Source of the DNA: an uncultured Bacteroidales bacterium
GTDB lineage: Bacteria; Bacteroidota; Bacteroidia; Bacteroidales; UBA932
DNA length: 9,411 bases
Reading direction: 5' to 3'
Assembly: GCA_946415795.1 (NCBI GenBank)
Contig: CAMKTW010000049.1
Coordinates: 1-9,411 of the forward strand
The translations under genes were made by a program, and so were the position numbers. Every line of letters begins with the position of its first letter. The stretch's first letter is position 1. The notes below the pieces were generated by a model, which did not search any database, was not told where the DNA came from, and saw nothing but the letters and a program-made list of their open reading frames with translations. Below, one piece after another: positions 1 through 7,137 of this stretch.

Positions 1-17
1 GTATGCTGATTATTGAA

Positions 18-1121
18 TTATACGTTGAATAAAAAGTGCATTATATCGCCGTCCTGCACCACATACTCTTTCCCTTCGCTGCCCAGTTTGCCGGCGGCGC
101 GGCAAGCCGATTCGCTGCCTAGGGCGATAAAATCGTTGTATTTGATGACCTCAGCGCGGATGAAACCCTTCTCAAAGTCGGTGTGTATCACTCCGGCAGC
201 GCGGGGCGCCTTGTCCCCCTTGCGGATGGTCCAGGCGCGTACCTCCGGTTCGCCCACGGTGAAATAGGTCTGCAGGCCCAGCAGGTCGTATGCAGCCTGT
301 ATAAGGCGTTCTACGCCGCTGCGCTCCAGCCCTATCTCTCCCAGGAACATCTGCCTCTCGTCGTAGGTCTCGAGCTCTGCAATCTCGCTCTCTATCCTTG
401 CGGCGATTATCATCATCCCGGCGTCTTCATTCTTGATGGCCTCGGCGACGGCGGCCGTGTATGCATTGCCGCCCGCGGCGGAATTTTCATCTACGTTGCA
501 CACATAGAGCACCGGCTTGCAGGTGAGCAGGCAGAACTCTTTTGCAAGGCGCTCTTCATCCGGATTCTCCGGTATCACCTCGCGTGCATTGCGGCCCTGT
601 TCAAGCACAGCCTTGTAGCGCTCCAGCATCTCCACAGCCTTCATAGCGGTTTTGTCGCCGCCGACCTTGGCCTGCTTGCGGACCTTTTCCAGGCGGTTGT
701 TTACCGTTTCCAGGTCTTTGATCTGCAACTCCAGGTCCACCACATCCTTGTCGCGCACCGGGTCCACGGAGCCATCGACGTGGGTGATGTTGTCGTCGTC
801 GAAGCAACGGAGCACGTGCAGAATGGCGTCGGTCTCGCGGATGTTGGCCAGGAACTGGTTGCCGAGGCCCTCGCCGCGGCTGGCGCCTTTCACCAGGCCG
901 GCGATGTCCACAATCTCCACTGTGGCAGGCACTACCCGGCGCGGATGCACCAGGTTTTCAAGCACTCCGAGGCGCTCGTCCGGCACGTTGCAGCTGCCGA
1001 TGTTGGGTTCTATGGTGCAGAACGGGAAATTGGCGCTCTGTGCCTTGGAAGAGCTGATACAGTTGAACAGGGTTGACTTGCCCACATTGGGCAGACCCAC
1101 GATTCCGCATTTGAGTGACAT
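18..1121 (-). CDS. ychF: YchF/OLA1-family redox-regulated ATPase, complete
   Basis: This 367-residue protein is a cytoplasmic TRAFAC P-loop NTPase of the Obg-related YchF/OLA1 family. Family members bind ribosomes and hydrolyse ATP in preference to GTP, and they are linked to stress responses and translation; the exact role is not settled. Seen here: the G1 loop GLPNVGKST at residues 9-17, the G3 motif DIAGLVKGASRGEGLGNQFL at 72-91 (the family signature), and NVDE at 209-212 where GTPases have NKxD. That NxxE form is what permits adenine binding. A helical insert lies around 128-180, and a C-terminal TGS-type domain around 283-366 includes HTDFEKGFIRAEVI. The length matches the usual ~363 residues, and both ends match the family (MSLKCGIVGLPNVGKST... 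and ...DGDIMHFLFNV). It is transcribed divergently from the secreted EEP gene. Only 17 bases follow the stop before the window edge. Identification is very secure. Confidence 0.97.
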   Translation of the reverse strand: MSLKCGIVGLPNVGKSTLFNCISSSKAQSANFPFCTIEPNIGSCNVPDERLGVLENLVHPRRVVPATVEIVDIAGLVKGASRGEGLGNQFLANIRETDAILHVLRCFDDDNITHVDGSVDPVRDKDVVDLELQIKDLETVNNRLEKVRKQAKVGGDKTAMKAVEMLERYKAVLEQGRNAREVIPENPDEERLAKEFCLLTCKPVLYVCNVDENSAAGGNAYTAAVAEAIKNEDAGMMIIAARIESEIAELETYDERQMFLGEIGLERSGVERLIQAAYDLLGLQTYFTVGEPEVRAWTIRKGDKAPRAAGVIHTDFEKGFIRAEVIKYNDFIALGSESACRAAGKLGSEGKEYVVQDGDIMHFLFNV

Positions 1122-1145
1122 ACGATTTGCGCGATCAATAATCCG

Positions 1146-1153
1146 CGAATATA
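1146..1153 (-). promoter_or_regulatory. Putative Bacteroidota -7 box for ychF
   Basis: Read on the minus strand this is TATATTCG, one mismatch from the Bacteroidota -7 consensus TAnnTTTG. It lies 24 bases upstream of the ychF ATG, implying a leader of about 15-20 bases. No clear -33 TTTG was found 19-20 bases further upstream, so this rests on the -7 box and its position only. Confidence 0.45.
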
Positions 1154-1180
1154 CAACTTTTTTCAGTAACTTGGCCTTCC

Positions 1181-1199
1181 GGCACGGGCGGTCCGTGCC
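1181..1199. repeat. GC-rich inverted repeat in the ychF/EEP divergent gap
   Basis: GGCACGG (1181-1187) and CCGTGCC (1193-1199) are perfect 7-base complementary arms around a 5-base spacer. The repeat sits in the 104-bp divergent intergenic region, 26 bases before the start of the EEP gene and 59 bases upstream of ychF. It could be an operator or a hairpin in the EEP leader. No T-run follows on either strand, so an intrinsic terminator is unlikely. Apart from this repeat and the ychF -7 box, the gap holds only a weak plus-strand -7-like TAACTTGG (1167-1174). Confidence 0.5.
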
Positions 1200-1225
1200 A
1201 TAGGATAGGATGTAGCGTCAGGTAT

Positions 1226-2209
1226 ATGAGAAGGATTTGTGTTGTTGCGGCCGCCATTCTTGCGGCAACCGGGCTCAAAGCCCAGATTTTTGCGTGGAAT
1301 CTCGAGAACTATTTTGACACCAGGGATGACCCGGCTACGGCCGACGATGGCTTCACTCCGGGAGGTGAATACCGCTGGACGCGGCGCAAGTTCATAGCCA
1401 AACGCAACCTTATTGCAAAGACCATTATCGCCTCTGGGGAGTGTTTTGGCGGCGAAATGCCCGCCCTGGTGGGGTTGTGTGAGGTGGAGAACCGCTATGT
1501 GCTGGAGTCGCTGGTAAATGACACGCCGCTGGCCAGGCTCCGCTACCGCATACTGCACCGCGACAGTCCCGACCCCCGCGGAATCGATGTGGCGCTGCTC
1601 TACGATCCGGCGCGTGTGAAGCTGCTTTCGCACGGGTGGATTGTCGTCAGGGATTTTGCCACGAGGGAGATTCTCTACGCCAAGGTGGTTTTTGGCGGAG
1701 AGGCTGCTTCCCGGGCATCGGCGCTTGACAGCGACTGTGAGACCCCTCTGCCCGACATACTGCACGTCTATGTGAACCATTGGCCCAGCAAGTATGGCGG
1801 TGCAAAGGCCTCGAAACACAAGCGCGAGGCGGTGTGCGATGCCTTACTGGCGCACCTGGACTCGTTACAAAAGGCAGAACCTGCGGCCAGGATACTGCTG
1901 ATGGGCGATTTCAACGATACGCCCGATGCCGGTGTCATTATGGACCTTTGCCGCACGGTTCATCTGCAAAACATCACCCCAAAGGAGGGGGGTACAATTA
2001 AGTACAAGGGGCAGTGGGAGATGATAGACCAGATGCTGGCATCGCCCTCCGCAGTGGGGAAAATAGGTCCGGCAGAGGTGTTCCGGCCAGATTTCCTGAT
2101 GGAAGAGGACAAATCCTTCCTGGGGGTCAAACCCCGCCGCACCAACATCGGCCCGCGCTATAACGGCGGCGCCAGCGACCATCTTCCCGTCATTGCCAAC
2201 ATTTTATGA
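1226..2209 (+). CDS. Secreted endonuclease/exonuclease/phosphatase (EEP) fold hydrolase
   Basis: This 327-residue protein belongs to the metal-dependent EEP superfamily, which covers DNase I-like nucleases, lipid and inositol phosphatases and related phosphodiesterases. Seen here: a Sec signal peptide (MRRICVVAAAILAATGLKA) with likely cleavage after A19, leaving an N-terminal Gln as is common in exported Bacteroidota proteins. All core EEP motifs follow: WNLENYFD (24-31, metal-site Asn25), GLCEVEN (83-89, Glu86), RGIDVALLY (118-126), NHWPSK with His185, GDFND with Asp228/Asn230, and SDH at 317-319 carrying the catalytic His319. The active site therefore looks intact. Export suggests scavenging of nucleic acid or phosphate, or an envelope role; the substrate cannot be read from the sequence. 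It is a lone gene, divergent from ychF and separated by 192 bp from thyA. The ATG at 1226 is chosen because it begins a complete signal peptide. Confidence 0.88.
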   Translation: MRRICVVAAAILAATGLKAQIFAWNLENYFDTRDDPATADDGFTPGGEYRWTRRKFIAKRNLIAKTIIASGECFGGEMPALVGLCEVENRYVLESLVNDTPLARLRYRILHRDSPDPRGIDVALLYDPARVKLLSHGWIVVRDFATREILYAKVVFGGEAASRASALDSDCETPLPDILHVYVNHWPSKYGGAKASKHKREAVCDALLAHLDSLQKAEPAARILLMGDFNDTPDAGVIMDLCRTVHLQNITPKEGGTIKYKGQWEMIDQMLASPSAVGKIGPAEVFRPDFLMEEDKSFLGVKPRRTNIGPRYNGGASDHLPVIANIL

Positions 2210-2221
2210 CAACCCGTCCGC

Positions 2222-2251
2222 AGTTTTAGCGTGGCACCTACAGCGCTAACT
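2222..2251. repeat. Imperfect hairpin just after the EEP gene
   Basis: AGTTTTAGCG (2222-2231) can pair with CGCTAACT (2244-2251) to form an 8-base-pair stem with one bulged T and a 12-base loop. It begins 13 bases after the EEP stop codon, so it may act in 3'-end formation or mRNA stability. There is no U-tract after it, so it is not a classical intrinsic terminator. Confidence 0.4.
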
Positions 2252-2270
2252 ATCAGCATATTGAGCAATG

Positions 2271-2296
2271 TCCCTTGCGTAAAAATGCGCAAGGGA
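2271..2296. terminator. Stem-loop between the EEP gene and thyA; possible transcript 3' end
   Basis: TCCCTTGCG (2271-2279) and CGCAAGGGA (2288-2296) are perfect 9-base complementary arms around an 8-base loop. It is the second stem-loop in the tract after the EEP gene and lies about 80 bases upstream of the thyA promoter box, where read-through would need to be blocked. No run of T follows on the plus strand, and none on the minus strand. Termination is inferred from position and stem strength; an operator or RNA-stability role is equally possible. Confidence 0.45.
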
Positions 2297-2374
2297 AAGT
2301 ATGTAAATGATTGAGAGACAGAGGGAAAGCTGCCACGGGCAATAATAGGGACAGACAATGATGCAATAAATCAT

Positions 2375-2382
2375 TATATTTG
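2375..2382 (+). promoter_or_regulatory. Bacteroidota -7 promoter box for the thyA operon
   Basis: TATATTTG is an exact match to the primary Bacteroidota -7 consensus TAnnTTTG. It ends 19 bases before the thyA ATG, so transcription would start near 2389-2391 with a leader of only about 12 bases. No TTTG is seen at the expected -33 spacing, so the upstream element is weak or replaced by an activator. A 12-base perfect palindrome overlaps its downstream end. Confidence 0.65.
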
Positions 2383-2391
2383 TAGCTACAA
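2380..2391. promoter_or_regulatory. 12-bp perfect palindrome at the thyA transcription start
   Basis: TTGTAGCTACAA reads identically on both strands. It overlaps the last three bases of the -7 box and reaches the predicted start of transcription, a typical place for a repressor half-site pair. A weaker inverted repeat, AATGAT (2357-2362) with ATCATT (2370-2375), lies immediately upstream of and touching the -7 box. No regulator is known from the sequence; operator function is inference. Confidence 0.35.
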
Positions 2392-2401
2392 CACAACAAT
2401 A

Positions 2402-3196
2402 ATGAAACAATACCTCGATTTGCTCCGTCATATCCGCGCTAACGGCACGATGAAGGGGGACCGCACGGGGGTGGGCACGCAGAGCGTGTTCGGCTATCAG
2501 ATGCGGTTCAACCTGGAAGACGGTTTCCCGCTGCTGACCACCAAGAAGGTGCACTTGCGCTCCATCATTTACGAATTGCTGTGGTTCATTGCCGGCGATA
2601 CCAACATCAAATACCTGCACGACAACAAGGTGTCCATCTGGGATGAGTGGGCGGATGAAAACGGAGACCTGGGGCCGGTATATGGCCACCAGTGGCGCAG
2701 CTGGCCGACCCCCGACGGCGGGCATATAGACCAGCTGAAGAATGTCGTGGAGTCGCTCAGGAACAACCCCGACAGCCGCCGGCACATCGTATCTGCCTGG
2801 AACGTGGCCGAGGTGGACAAGATGGCGCTGCCCCCCTGCCACAGCCTGTTTCAGTTCTATGTTGCTAACGGCCGGCTGAGCTGCCAGCTGTATCAGCGCA
2901 GTGCCGACGTTTTCCTTGGCGTGCCTTTCAACATAGCCTCTTATGCGCTTCTGACAATGATGATGGCGCAGGTCTGCGGCTACGTTCCGGGCGATTTTGT
3001 CCATACATTCGGGGATGTGCACATTTACAGGAACCATTTTGAGCAGGTTGCAACGCAGCTGGAGCGGGAACCCCGTCCGCTGCCGCAGATGAAGATAAAT
3101 CCCGCCGTGAAGGATATCTTCGCTTTCAAATATGAAGATTTCACACTGGAAGGCTACGATCCGTGGCCTGCGATAAAGGCGCCTGTCGCCGTCTGA
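2402..3196 (+). CDS. thyA: Thymidylate synthase ThyA
   Basis: This enzyme methylates dUMP to dTMP using 5,10-methylene-tetrahydrofolate, which it oxidises to dihydrofolate; it acts as a cytoplasmic homodimer. At 264 residues it has exactly the E. coli ThyA length, and key residues fall at the same numbers. Seen: DRTG with phosphate-binding Arg21, Glu58 in YELLWF, Arg126-Arg127 (contributed across the dimer interface), the nucleophile Cys146 in PPCHSLFQFYV, the signature LYQRSADVFLGVPFNIASY (163-181) with Asp169 and Asn177, His207/Tyr209 in DVHIYRNH, and the C-terminal APVAV closing the active site. It heads a likely operon: folA begins 9 bases after its stop, and FolA recycles the dihydrofolate that ThyA produces. 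The leader is short and lacks a Shine-Dalgarno sequence, which is normal for Bacteroidota. Nothing appears truncated. Identification is secure. Confidence 0.98.
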   Translation: MKQYLDLLRHIRANGTMKGDRTGVGTQSVFGYQMRFNLEDGFPLLTTKKVHLRSIIYELLWFIAGDTNIKYLHDNKVSIWDEWADENGDLGPVYGHQWRSWPTPDGGHIDQLKNVVESLRNNPDSRRHIVSAWNVAEVDKMALPPCHSLFQFYVANGRLSCQLYQRSADVFLGVPFNIASYALLTMMMAQVCGYVPGDFVHTFGDVHIYRNHFEQVATQLEREPRPLPQMKINPAVKDIFAFKYEDFTLEGYDPWPAIKAPVAV

Positions 3197-3205
3197 CATA
3201 CCGCT

Positions 3206-3694
3206 ATGATAAACATAATTGTTGCAGTCAGCGATAACCTGGCGATTGGCCGCGGGGGGGATATGCCCTGGCATATCGGCGCCGACCTGAAGTATTTCAA
3301 GCGTATTACCGAGGGACATACCGTTGTGATGGGACGCCGCACCTGGGAGTCGATAGGGTGCCGTCCGCTTAAAAACCGCCGTAACATTGTGGTGAGCCGC
3401 AACCTGGAAGCGGCAGAGGGCTTTGAGGTGGCAGGGTCTCTGGATGAGGCCGTAGCCCTGGCCGCAAACGAAGAAATCTTTATCATGGGTGGCGGAAGGC
3501 TCTATGCCGGGGCTATGGCTATTGCAGACCGGCTCTATCTGACCCGCGTCCATACCGTGGTGGAGGACGCCGACACCTTTTTTCCGATGATTAATCCGGA
3601 GGACTGGACTCTGGTCAGCTGCAGCGAGATGATGTGCGACGAAGCCAGCGGCTTGGGATTCGAATTCAAAGTATATGACAGAACAGAGGAATAA
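3206..3694 (+). CDS. folA: Dihydrofolate reductase FolA
   Basis: This enzyme reduces dihydrofolate to tetrahydrofolate with NADPH, replenishing the cofactor oxidised by ThyA encoded just upstream; it is the target of trimethoprim. The 162 residues match the usual chromosomal type (~160). Seen: N-terminal strand INIIVAVSDNLAIGR, the M20-loop region GGDMPWHI (17-24), catalytic Asp27 in ADLKYFK, GRRTWESIG (43-51) of the NADPH site, RPLKNRRNIVVSR (53-65) for phosphate and glutamate-tail binding, IMGGGRLY (93-100) for the NADPH pyrophosphate, and DADTFFP (121-127). A run of seven G (3254-3260) encodes the Gly-Gly of the M20 loop and could be error-prone, but the frame is intact. Its last 20 bases overlap the start of the transporter gene, so the two are probably translationally coupled. 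Confidence 0.97.
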   Translation: MINIIVAVSDNLAIGRGGDMPWHIGADLKYFKRITEGHTVVMGRRTWESIGCRPLKNRRNIVVSRNLEAAEGFEVAGSLDEAVALAANEEIFIMGGGRLYAGAMAIADRLYLTRVHTVVEDADTFFPMINPEDWTLVSCSEMMCDEASGLGFEFKVYDRTEE

Positions 3695-5027
3695 CGACGC
3701 GTTCTCAAGCAATTTCGGGATGATAGCCGCAGCCATCGGCAGCGCCATCGGTCTGGGCAACCTGTGGAGGTTTCCCTATCTGGTGGGGCAGAACGGCGGT
3801 GCCGCATTCATTATCGTGTATCTGGTCATTACCCTGATAATCAGTACGCCGATTCTTTTGGCCGAGAGTGTGATAGGGCGTCGCGGAGGCGGGTCGCCGG
3901 CCGAGGCGTACAGCAGAGTCTCAGGCAGGAAAGCCTGGGGCGGAGCAGGCATTATGGGTATGATAACCTGCTTTATGATAATGTCTTTCTACGTGGTAGT
4001 GGGCGGATGGACCATCAAATATATGATCCTGTCGGTAGCCGGGCAGTTCCACCGCGGCGCCGTGATAGACAGCCCGACTATGTTCGAGGGGTTTATGACC
4101 AGCACCACAGCCCCGATAATCTACAGCTGGCTGTTCATTGCCCTGACCATTGTCATCATCATTCTCGGCGTGCAGAAGGGGATAGAAAAGACCAGCAAGC
4201 TGATGATGCCGATGCTGTTTGTGCTGATAATCCTGATAGGGATCCGCAGCGTCACGCTTCCCGGGGCAAAAGCGGGAATAGACTACCTTTTCAGGCCGGA
4301 CTTCTCTTCGCTGAACTTTGGTTCGCTTCTGGCGGCACTGGGGCAGTCGTTCTTCTCGCTGAGCCTGGGCGCCTGTATGCTGATAACATACGGAGCATAT
4401 ACCCCCAAGAGCAGCAATCTCACCAAGAACGCCGCCATTATCTCTGTAAGTGACACTTTTTTTGCCGTGATGGCGGGCTGCGCCATAATGCCGGCGGTGT
4501 TCGCTTTCGGGGTCAATCCAACCCAGGGGGCCGGTCTGGTGTTTGTCACGCTGCCGCAGATTTTTACCCAGATGCCGCTGGGCGGCCTTTGCTCAGTATT
4601 GTTCTTCTTTGCGCTGTTCCTGGCTGCGGTGTCGTCGGCAGTATCGCTGTTCGAGGTCATCACTTCGTCCATTATGAGCCTGGGTAAGAAGAGCCGCTCC
4701 AACGCAGCTTTGATAGTGGCGCTGGTGCTGGTGATGACGGGCAGCCTGTGCTCCCTCTCGCAGGGGGTGCTGCGCGGGGTCACCATTCACGGAATGAACA
4801 TTTTTGACCAGTTCGACTATGTCTCGGCCAACTTTCTGATGACTACCGGCGGCCTTCTCACCGTGCTGTGCGTGGGCTGGAGTATGGGCAAAGAGCAGTT
4901 CGTGGATGAGATCTCCTCCGGCGGAACCACCAGAATTCAGCCCGGGCTGGCTTCAGCCCTGTTCTTCATAATAAAATATGTGGCGCCGGTAGTGATAGTC
5001 GCTACCGCCATTTCAATAATTTTTTAA
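3675..5027 (+). CDS. Sodium-dependent transporter of the NSS (SLC6-like) family
   Basis: This 450-residue inner-membrane protein belongs to the neurotransmitter:sodium symporter family (LeuT fold), whose bacterial members mostly import amino acids with Na+. Seen: a TM1 signature GSAIGLGNLWRFPY (22-35), whose unwound centre binds Na+ and substrate; GGAAF and the TM2 stretch IIVYLVITLIISTPILLAE (46-64); and further hydrophobic segments near 92-120, 150-167, 177-190, 215-240 (TM6, FFSLSLGACMLITYG), 255-280, 302-330, 343-361, 384-402 and 428-449. That makes about 11 helices, as in many bacterial NSS proteins, instead of 12. The substrate is not identifiable from sequence. The ATG at 3675 lies inside folA; it is preferred because the next Met (residue 16) would cut into TM1. 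The S46 peptidase gene starts one base after its stop, suggesting joint expression and possibly uptake of peptidase products. Confidence 0.93.
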   Translation: MTEQRNNDAFSSNFGMIAAAIGSAIGLGNLWRFPYLVGQNGGAAFIIVYLVITLIISTPILLAESVIGRRGGGSPAEAYSRVSGRKAWGGAGIMGMITCFMIMSFYVVVGGWTIKYMILSVAGQFHRGAVIDSPTMFEGFMTSTTAPIIYSWLFIALTIVIIILGVQKGIEKTSKLMMPMLFVLIILIGIRSVTLPGAKAGIDYLFRPDFSSLNFGSLLAALGQSFFSLSLGACMLITYGAYTPKSSNLTKNAAIISVSDTFFAVMAGCAIMPAVFAFGVNPTQGAGLVFVTLPQIFTQMPLGGLCSVLFFFALFLAAVSSAVSLFEVITSSIMSLGKKSRSNAALIVALVLVMTGSLCSLSQGVLRGVTIHGMNIFDQFDYVSANFLMTTGGLLTVLCVGWSMGKEQFVDEISSGGTTRIQPGLASALFFIIKYVAPVVIVATAISIIF

Positions 5028-5028
5028 T

Positions 5029-7137
5029 ATGAAAAAACTATTTACGATAATCGTTGCGGCGACAGTGTCGCTTTACGCAACTGCCGATGAGGGTATGTGG
5101 CTGCTGCCGCTGCTCGAGAAGATGAACATCAAAGCGATGCAGCAGATGGGGTGCAAGTTGTCTGCAGACGAGATATACAGCATCAACCATACCAGCCTGA
5201 AGGACGCAGTAGTCATTTTTGGCGGAGGGTGCACCGGCGAAGTGGTTTCTTCCCAGGGGCTGCTGCTCACCAACCACCATTGCGGATACAGCTCCATCCA
5301 GAGCCTGAGCAGCGTGGAGCACGACTATCTCACCGACGGCTACTGGGCCTTGACGCTGGGGGATGAATTGCCGGTGGAGGGTCTGACGGTAACTTTCCTG
5401 CAGAGCTTTACCGATGTTACCAAACAGGTCGAAAAGGCTACGAAGGGGCTGGAGGGGGAAGAGTTTGACAAGGCGTTTTCTGACGTTACCGCCCGGCTTA
5501 CCGCACCTTTGACAAAGGCCGATAAGTATGTCAGCGCCAGCGTAGTGTCTTTCTTTGGTGGTAATACATACTATCTTATCGGTTACAAGAAGTTTAAAGA
5601 TATACGTTTCGTGGGGGCACCCCCGTCTTCCATAGGCAAGTTCGGTGCCGATACCGACAACTGGATGTGGCCCCGCCACACCTGCGACTTCTCCGTGTTC
5701 CGTATTTATGCCGACAAGGACGGCAACCCGGCCGAATACTCTGCCGACAATGTTCCTTATACCCCCAGGAAGGCTTTGAACATATCCCTCAAAGGGGTGG
5801 AAGAGGGTGATTTCACTATGATAATGGGTTACCCGGGCCGCACCAACCGCTTTATGACCAGCAGCGAGGTGGCGCAGCAGAGGGATGTTTCCAATGCCAT
5901 TGGCATCTACTGCCGCGGAGAGCGCCAGAGAATCCTCCTGGAAGATATGCTGTCCGATCCCGCAATCAAGATAAAGTATGCCAGCAAGTACAGCGGCTCC
6001 ACCAATGCCTGGAAAAAGTGGAGGGGAATGAACGAGGCGTTCGCAAAGCTTGATGTGGAACAGCGCAGGGCGCAGGAGGAGAAGGATTTCACCAAGTGGG
6101 TGAATGAGCGCGGCAGCCGGCAGAAGAAATATGGCGCCGCCCTGGATGAGATAGACAAAGCGGTTGCAGGGCGCGCCCCGGTGCTCAGGGTCGCGACCTA
6201 TCTGCGTGAAACGCTGGGCAACATAGAGATTATGGGCATTGCCGGCACCGTGACCTCGTACGGTACGGAGGTATCTGAAGCGATGCCGATGATAGAGCGT
6301 TTCTACAGGAATTACTCGGAGCCTACAGACCGCAAGGTCACGGCTAGGATGATAGAGATTTATCGCGACAGCGTCCCGGTTGAATTCCATCCGGAAATGT
6401 ACAGGACTATTGCAAATGATTTCGGGGGTGACGTTAAGGCTTATGTGGACGATCTGTTTGAAAAATCGGCCTTTTCTTCCCGCGAAAAGCTGGATGCTGT
6501 CCTGGCGGGGGACAACGCTGCAGAGGTGCTTTCCGGCGATCCGGCGGCAAAGATGTATGATTCTATCGCGGGTGTCTATATGGGACTTGGCAATGCTATG
6601 GGCGAGATTTCCAAGCAGTTGCAGAAAGGGCACAAGGATTATATCGCCGGTCAGCGGGAGATGAAAAAGGGACAGGCGATGTATCCCGACGCCAATTTCA
6701 CTATGCGCCTGACCTACGGACAGGTGAAGGCCTATTCCCCCAAGGACGGCGTGCAGTACGACTATTACACCACGCTGAAAGGTGTTATGGAAAAAGAGGA
6801 CCCCGACAATTGGGAATTTGTAGTCCCCTCAAAACTTAAAGAGCTCTACAGCGCGCGCGACTTTGGCCGCTATGCCCGGGAGGACGGCAGTCTGCCGGCT
6901 TGTTTCATTATGACTGGAGACATTACCGGCGGCAACAGCGGCAGTCCGGTGATGGACGCCGACGGCAACCTGGTGGGGCTGGCGTTTGACGGCAACTGGG
7001 AGTCAATGTCGGGAGATATCATTTTCGAGCCCGCCCTGCAGCGCTGCATCTGCGTGGATATCCGCTATGTACTGTTCATAATAGACAAGTTTGGCGGCTG
7101 CAGCCGGCTTATTGATGAAATGAATATTATTTACTAA
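5029..7137 (+). CDS. S46-family dipeptidyl-peptidase, DPP7-like specificity predicted
   Basis: S46 enzymes are periplasmic serine exopeptidases that release dipeptides from the N-terminus of oligopeptides; they are prominent in amino-acid-fermenting Bacteroidota. The protein has 702 residues, close to the family's ~700-720. Seen: a signal peptide (1-19, cleavage after YATA) giving the typical mature start DEGMWLLP; the TNHHCGY motif (81-87) supplying the catalytic His; HTCDFSVFRIY with Asp220 as the acid; and TGGNSGSP (633-640) with nucleophile Ser637. The helical lid domain lies between about 280 and 570, and the C-terminus (RYVLFIIDKFGGCSRLIDEMNI) is complete. The residue 18 after the serine is Gly655 (FDGNWE). 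In this family Arg here marks Asp/Glu-specific DPP11, while Gly is found in DPP7, which favours hydrophobic residues at P1. It starts one base after the NSS transporter stop. Family assignment is firm; the DPP7-like subtype is inferred. Confidence 0.94.
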   Translation: MKKLFTIIVAATVSLYATADEGMWLLPLLEKMNIKAMQQMGCKLSADEIYSINHTSLKDAVVIFGGGCTGEVVSSQGLLLTNHHCGYSSIQSLSSVEHDYLTDGYWALTLGDELPVEGLTVTFLQSFTDVTKQVEKATKGLEGEEFDKAFSDVTARLTAPLTKADKYVSASVVSFFGGNTYYLIGYKKFKDIRFVGAPPSSIGKFGADTDNWMWPRHTCDFSVFRIYADKDGNPAEYSADNVPYTPRKALNISLKGVEEGDFTMIMGYPGRTNRFMTSSEVAQQRDVSNAIGIYCRGERQRILLEDMLSDPAIKIKYASKYSGSTNAWKKWRGMNEAFAKLDVEQRRAQEEKDFTKWVNERGSRQKKYGAALDEIDKAVAGRAPVLRVATYLRETLGNIEIMGIAGTVTSYGTEVSEAMPMIERFYRNYSEPTDRKVTARMIEIYRDSVPVEFHPEMYRTIANDFGGDVKAYVDDLFEKSAFSSREKLDAVLAGDNAAEVLSGDPAAKMYDSIAGVYMGLGNAMGEISKQLQKGHKDYIAGQREMKKGQAMYPDANFTMRLTYGQVKAYSPKDGVQYDYYTTLKGVMEKEDPDNWEFVVPSKLKELYSARDFGRYAREDGSLPACFIMTGDITGGNSGSPVMDADGNLVGLAFDGNWESMSGDIIFEPALQRCICVDIRYVLFIIDKFGGCSRLIDEMNIIY
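7095..7106. repeat. 12-bp GC-rich palindrome upstream of the fusA2 promoter
   Basis: CGGCTGCAGCCG is a perfect palindrome ending 5 bases before the putative -33 TTG of the EF-G2 gene. It lies about 43-54 bases upstream of the predicted transcription start, a distance typical of activator sites. It also falls in the S46 C-terminal coding region (FGGCSRL), which is itself conserved in the family, so it may be a by-product of coding. Confidence 0.3.

Noticed and set aside
183..1076. A 297-codon plus-strand open frame antisense to ychF
   Set aside because: ychF is unmistakable on the minus strand, and the shadow product has no domain or plausible start context.
1163..1819. A 218-codon minus-strand open frame upstream of ychF overlapping the EEP gene
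   Set aside because: It has no recognisable domain, and the plus-strand EEP protein has every catalytic motif plus a signal peptide.
3675..3694. Possible frameshift or fusion between folA and the transporter because the genes overlap
   Set aside because: Both proteins are complete with normal termini; a 20-base overlap is ordinary translational coupling.
2246..3760. A 504-codon minus-strand open frame antisense to thyA and folA
   Set aside because: The opposite strand carries two unambiguous enzymes with all catalytic residues. The antisense product has no motif and crosses two gene boundaries.
5038..6633. A 531-codon minus-strand open frame antisense to the S46 peptidase
   Set aside because: Same explanation: a composition shadow of a full-length, signal-peptide-bearing S46 gene.
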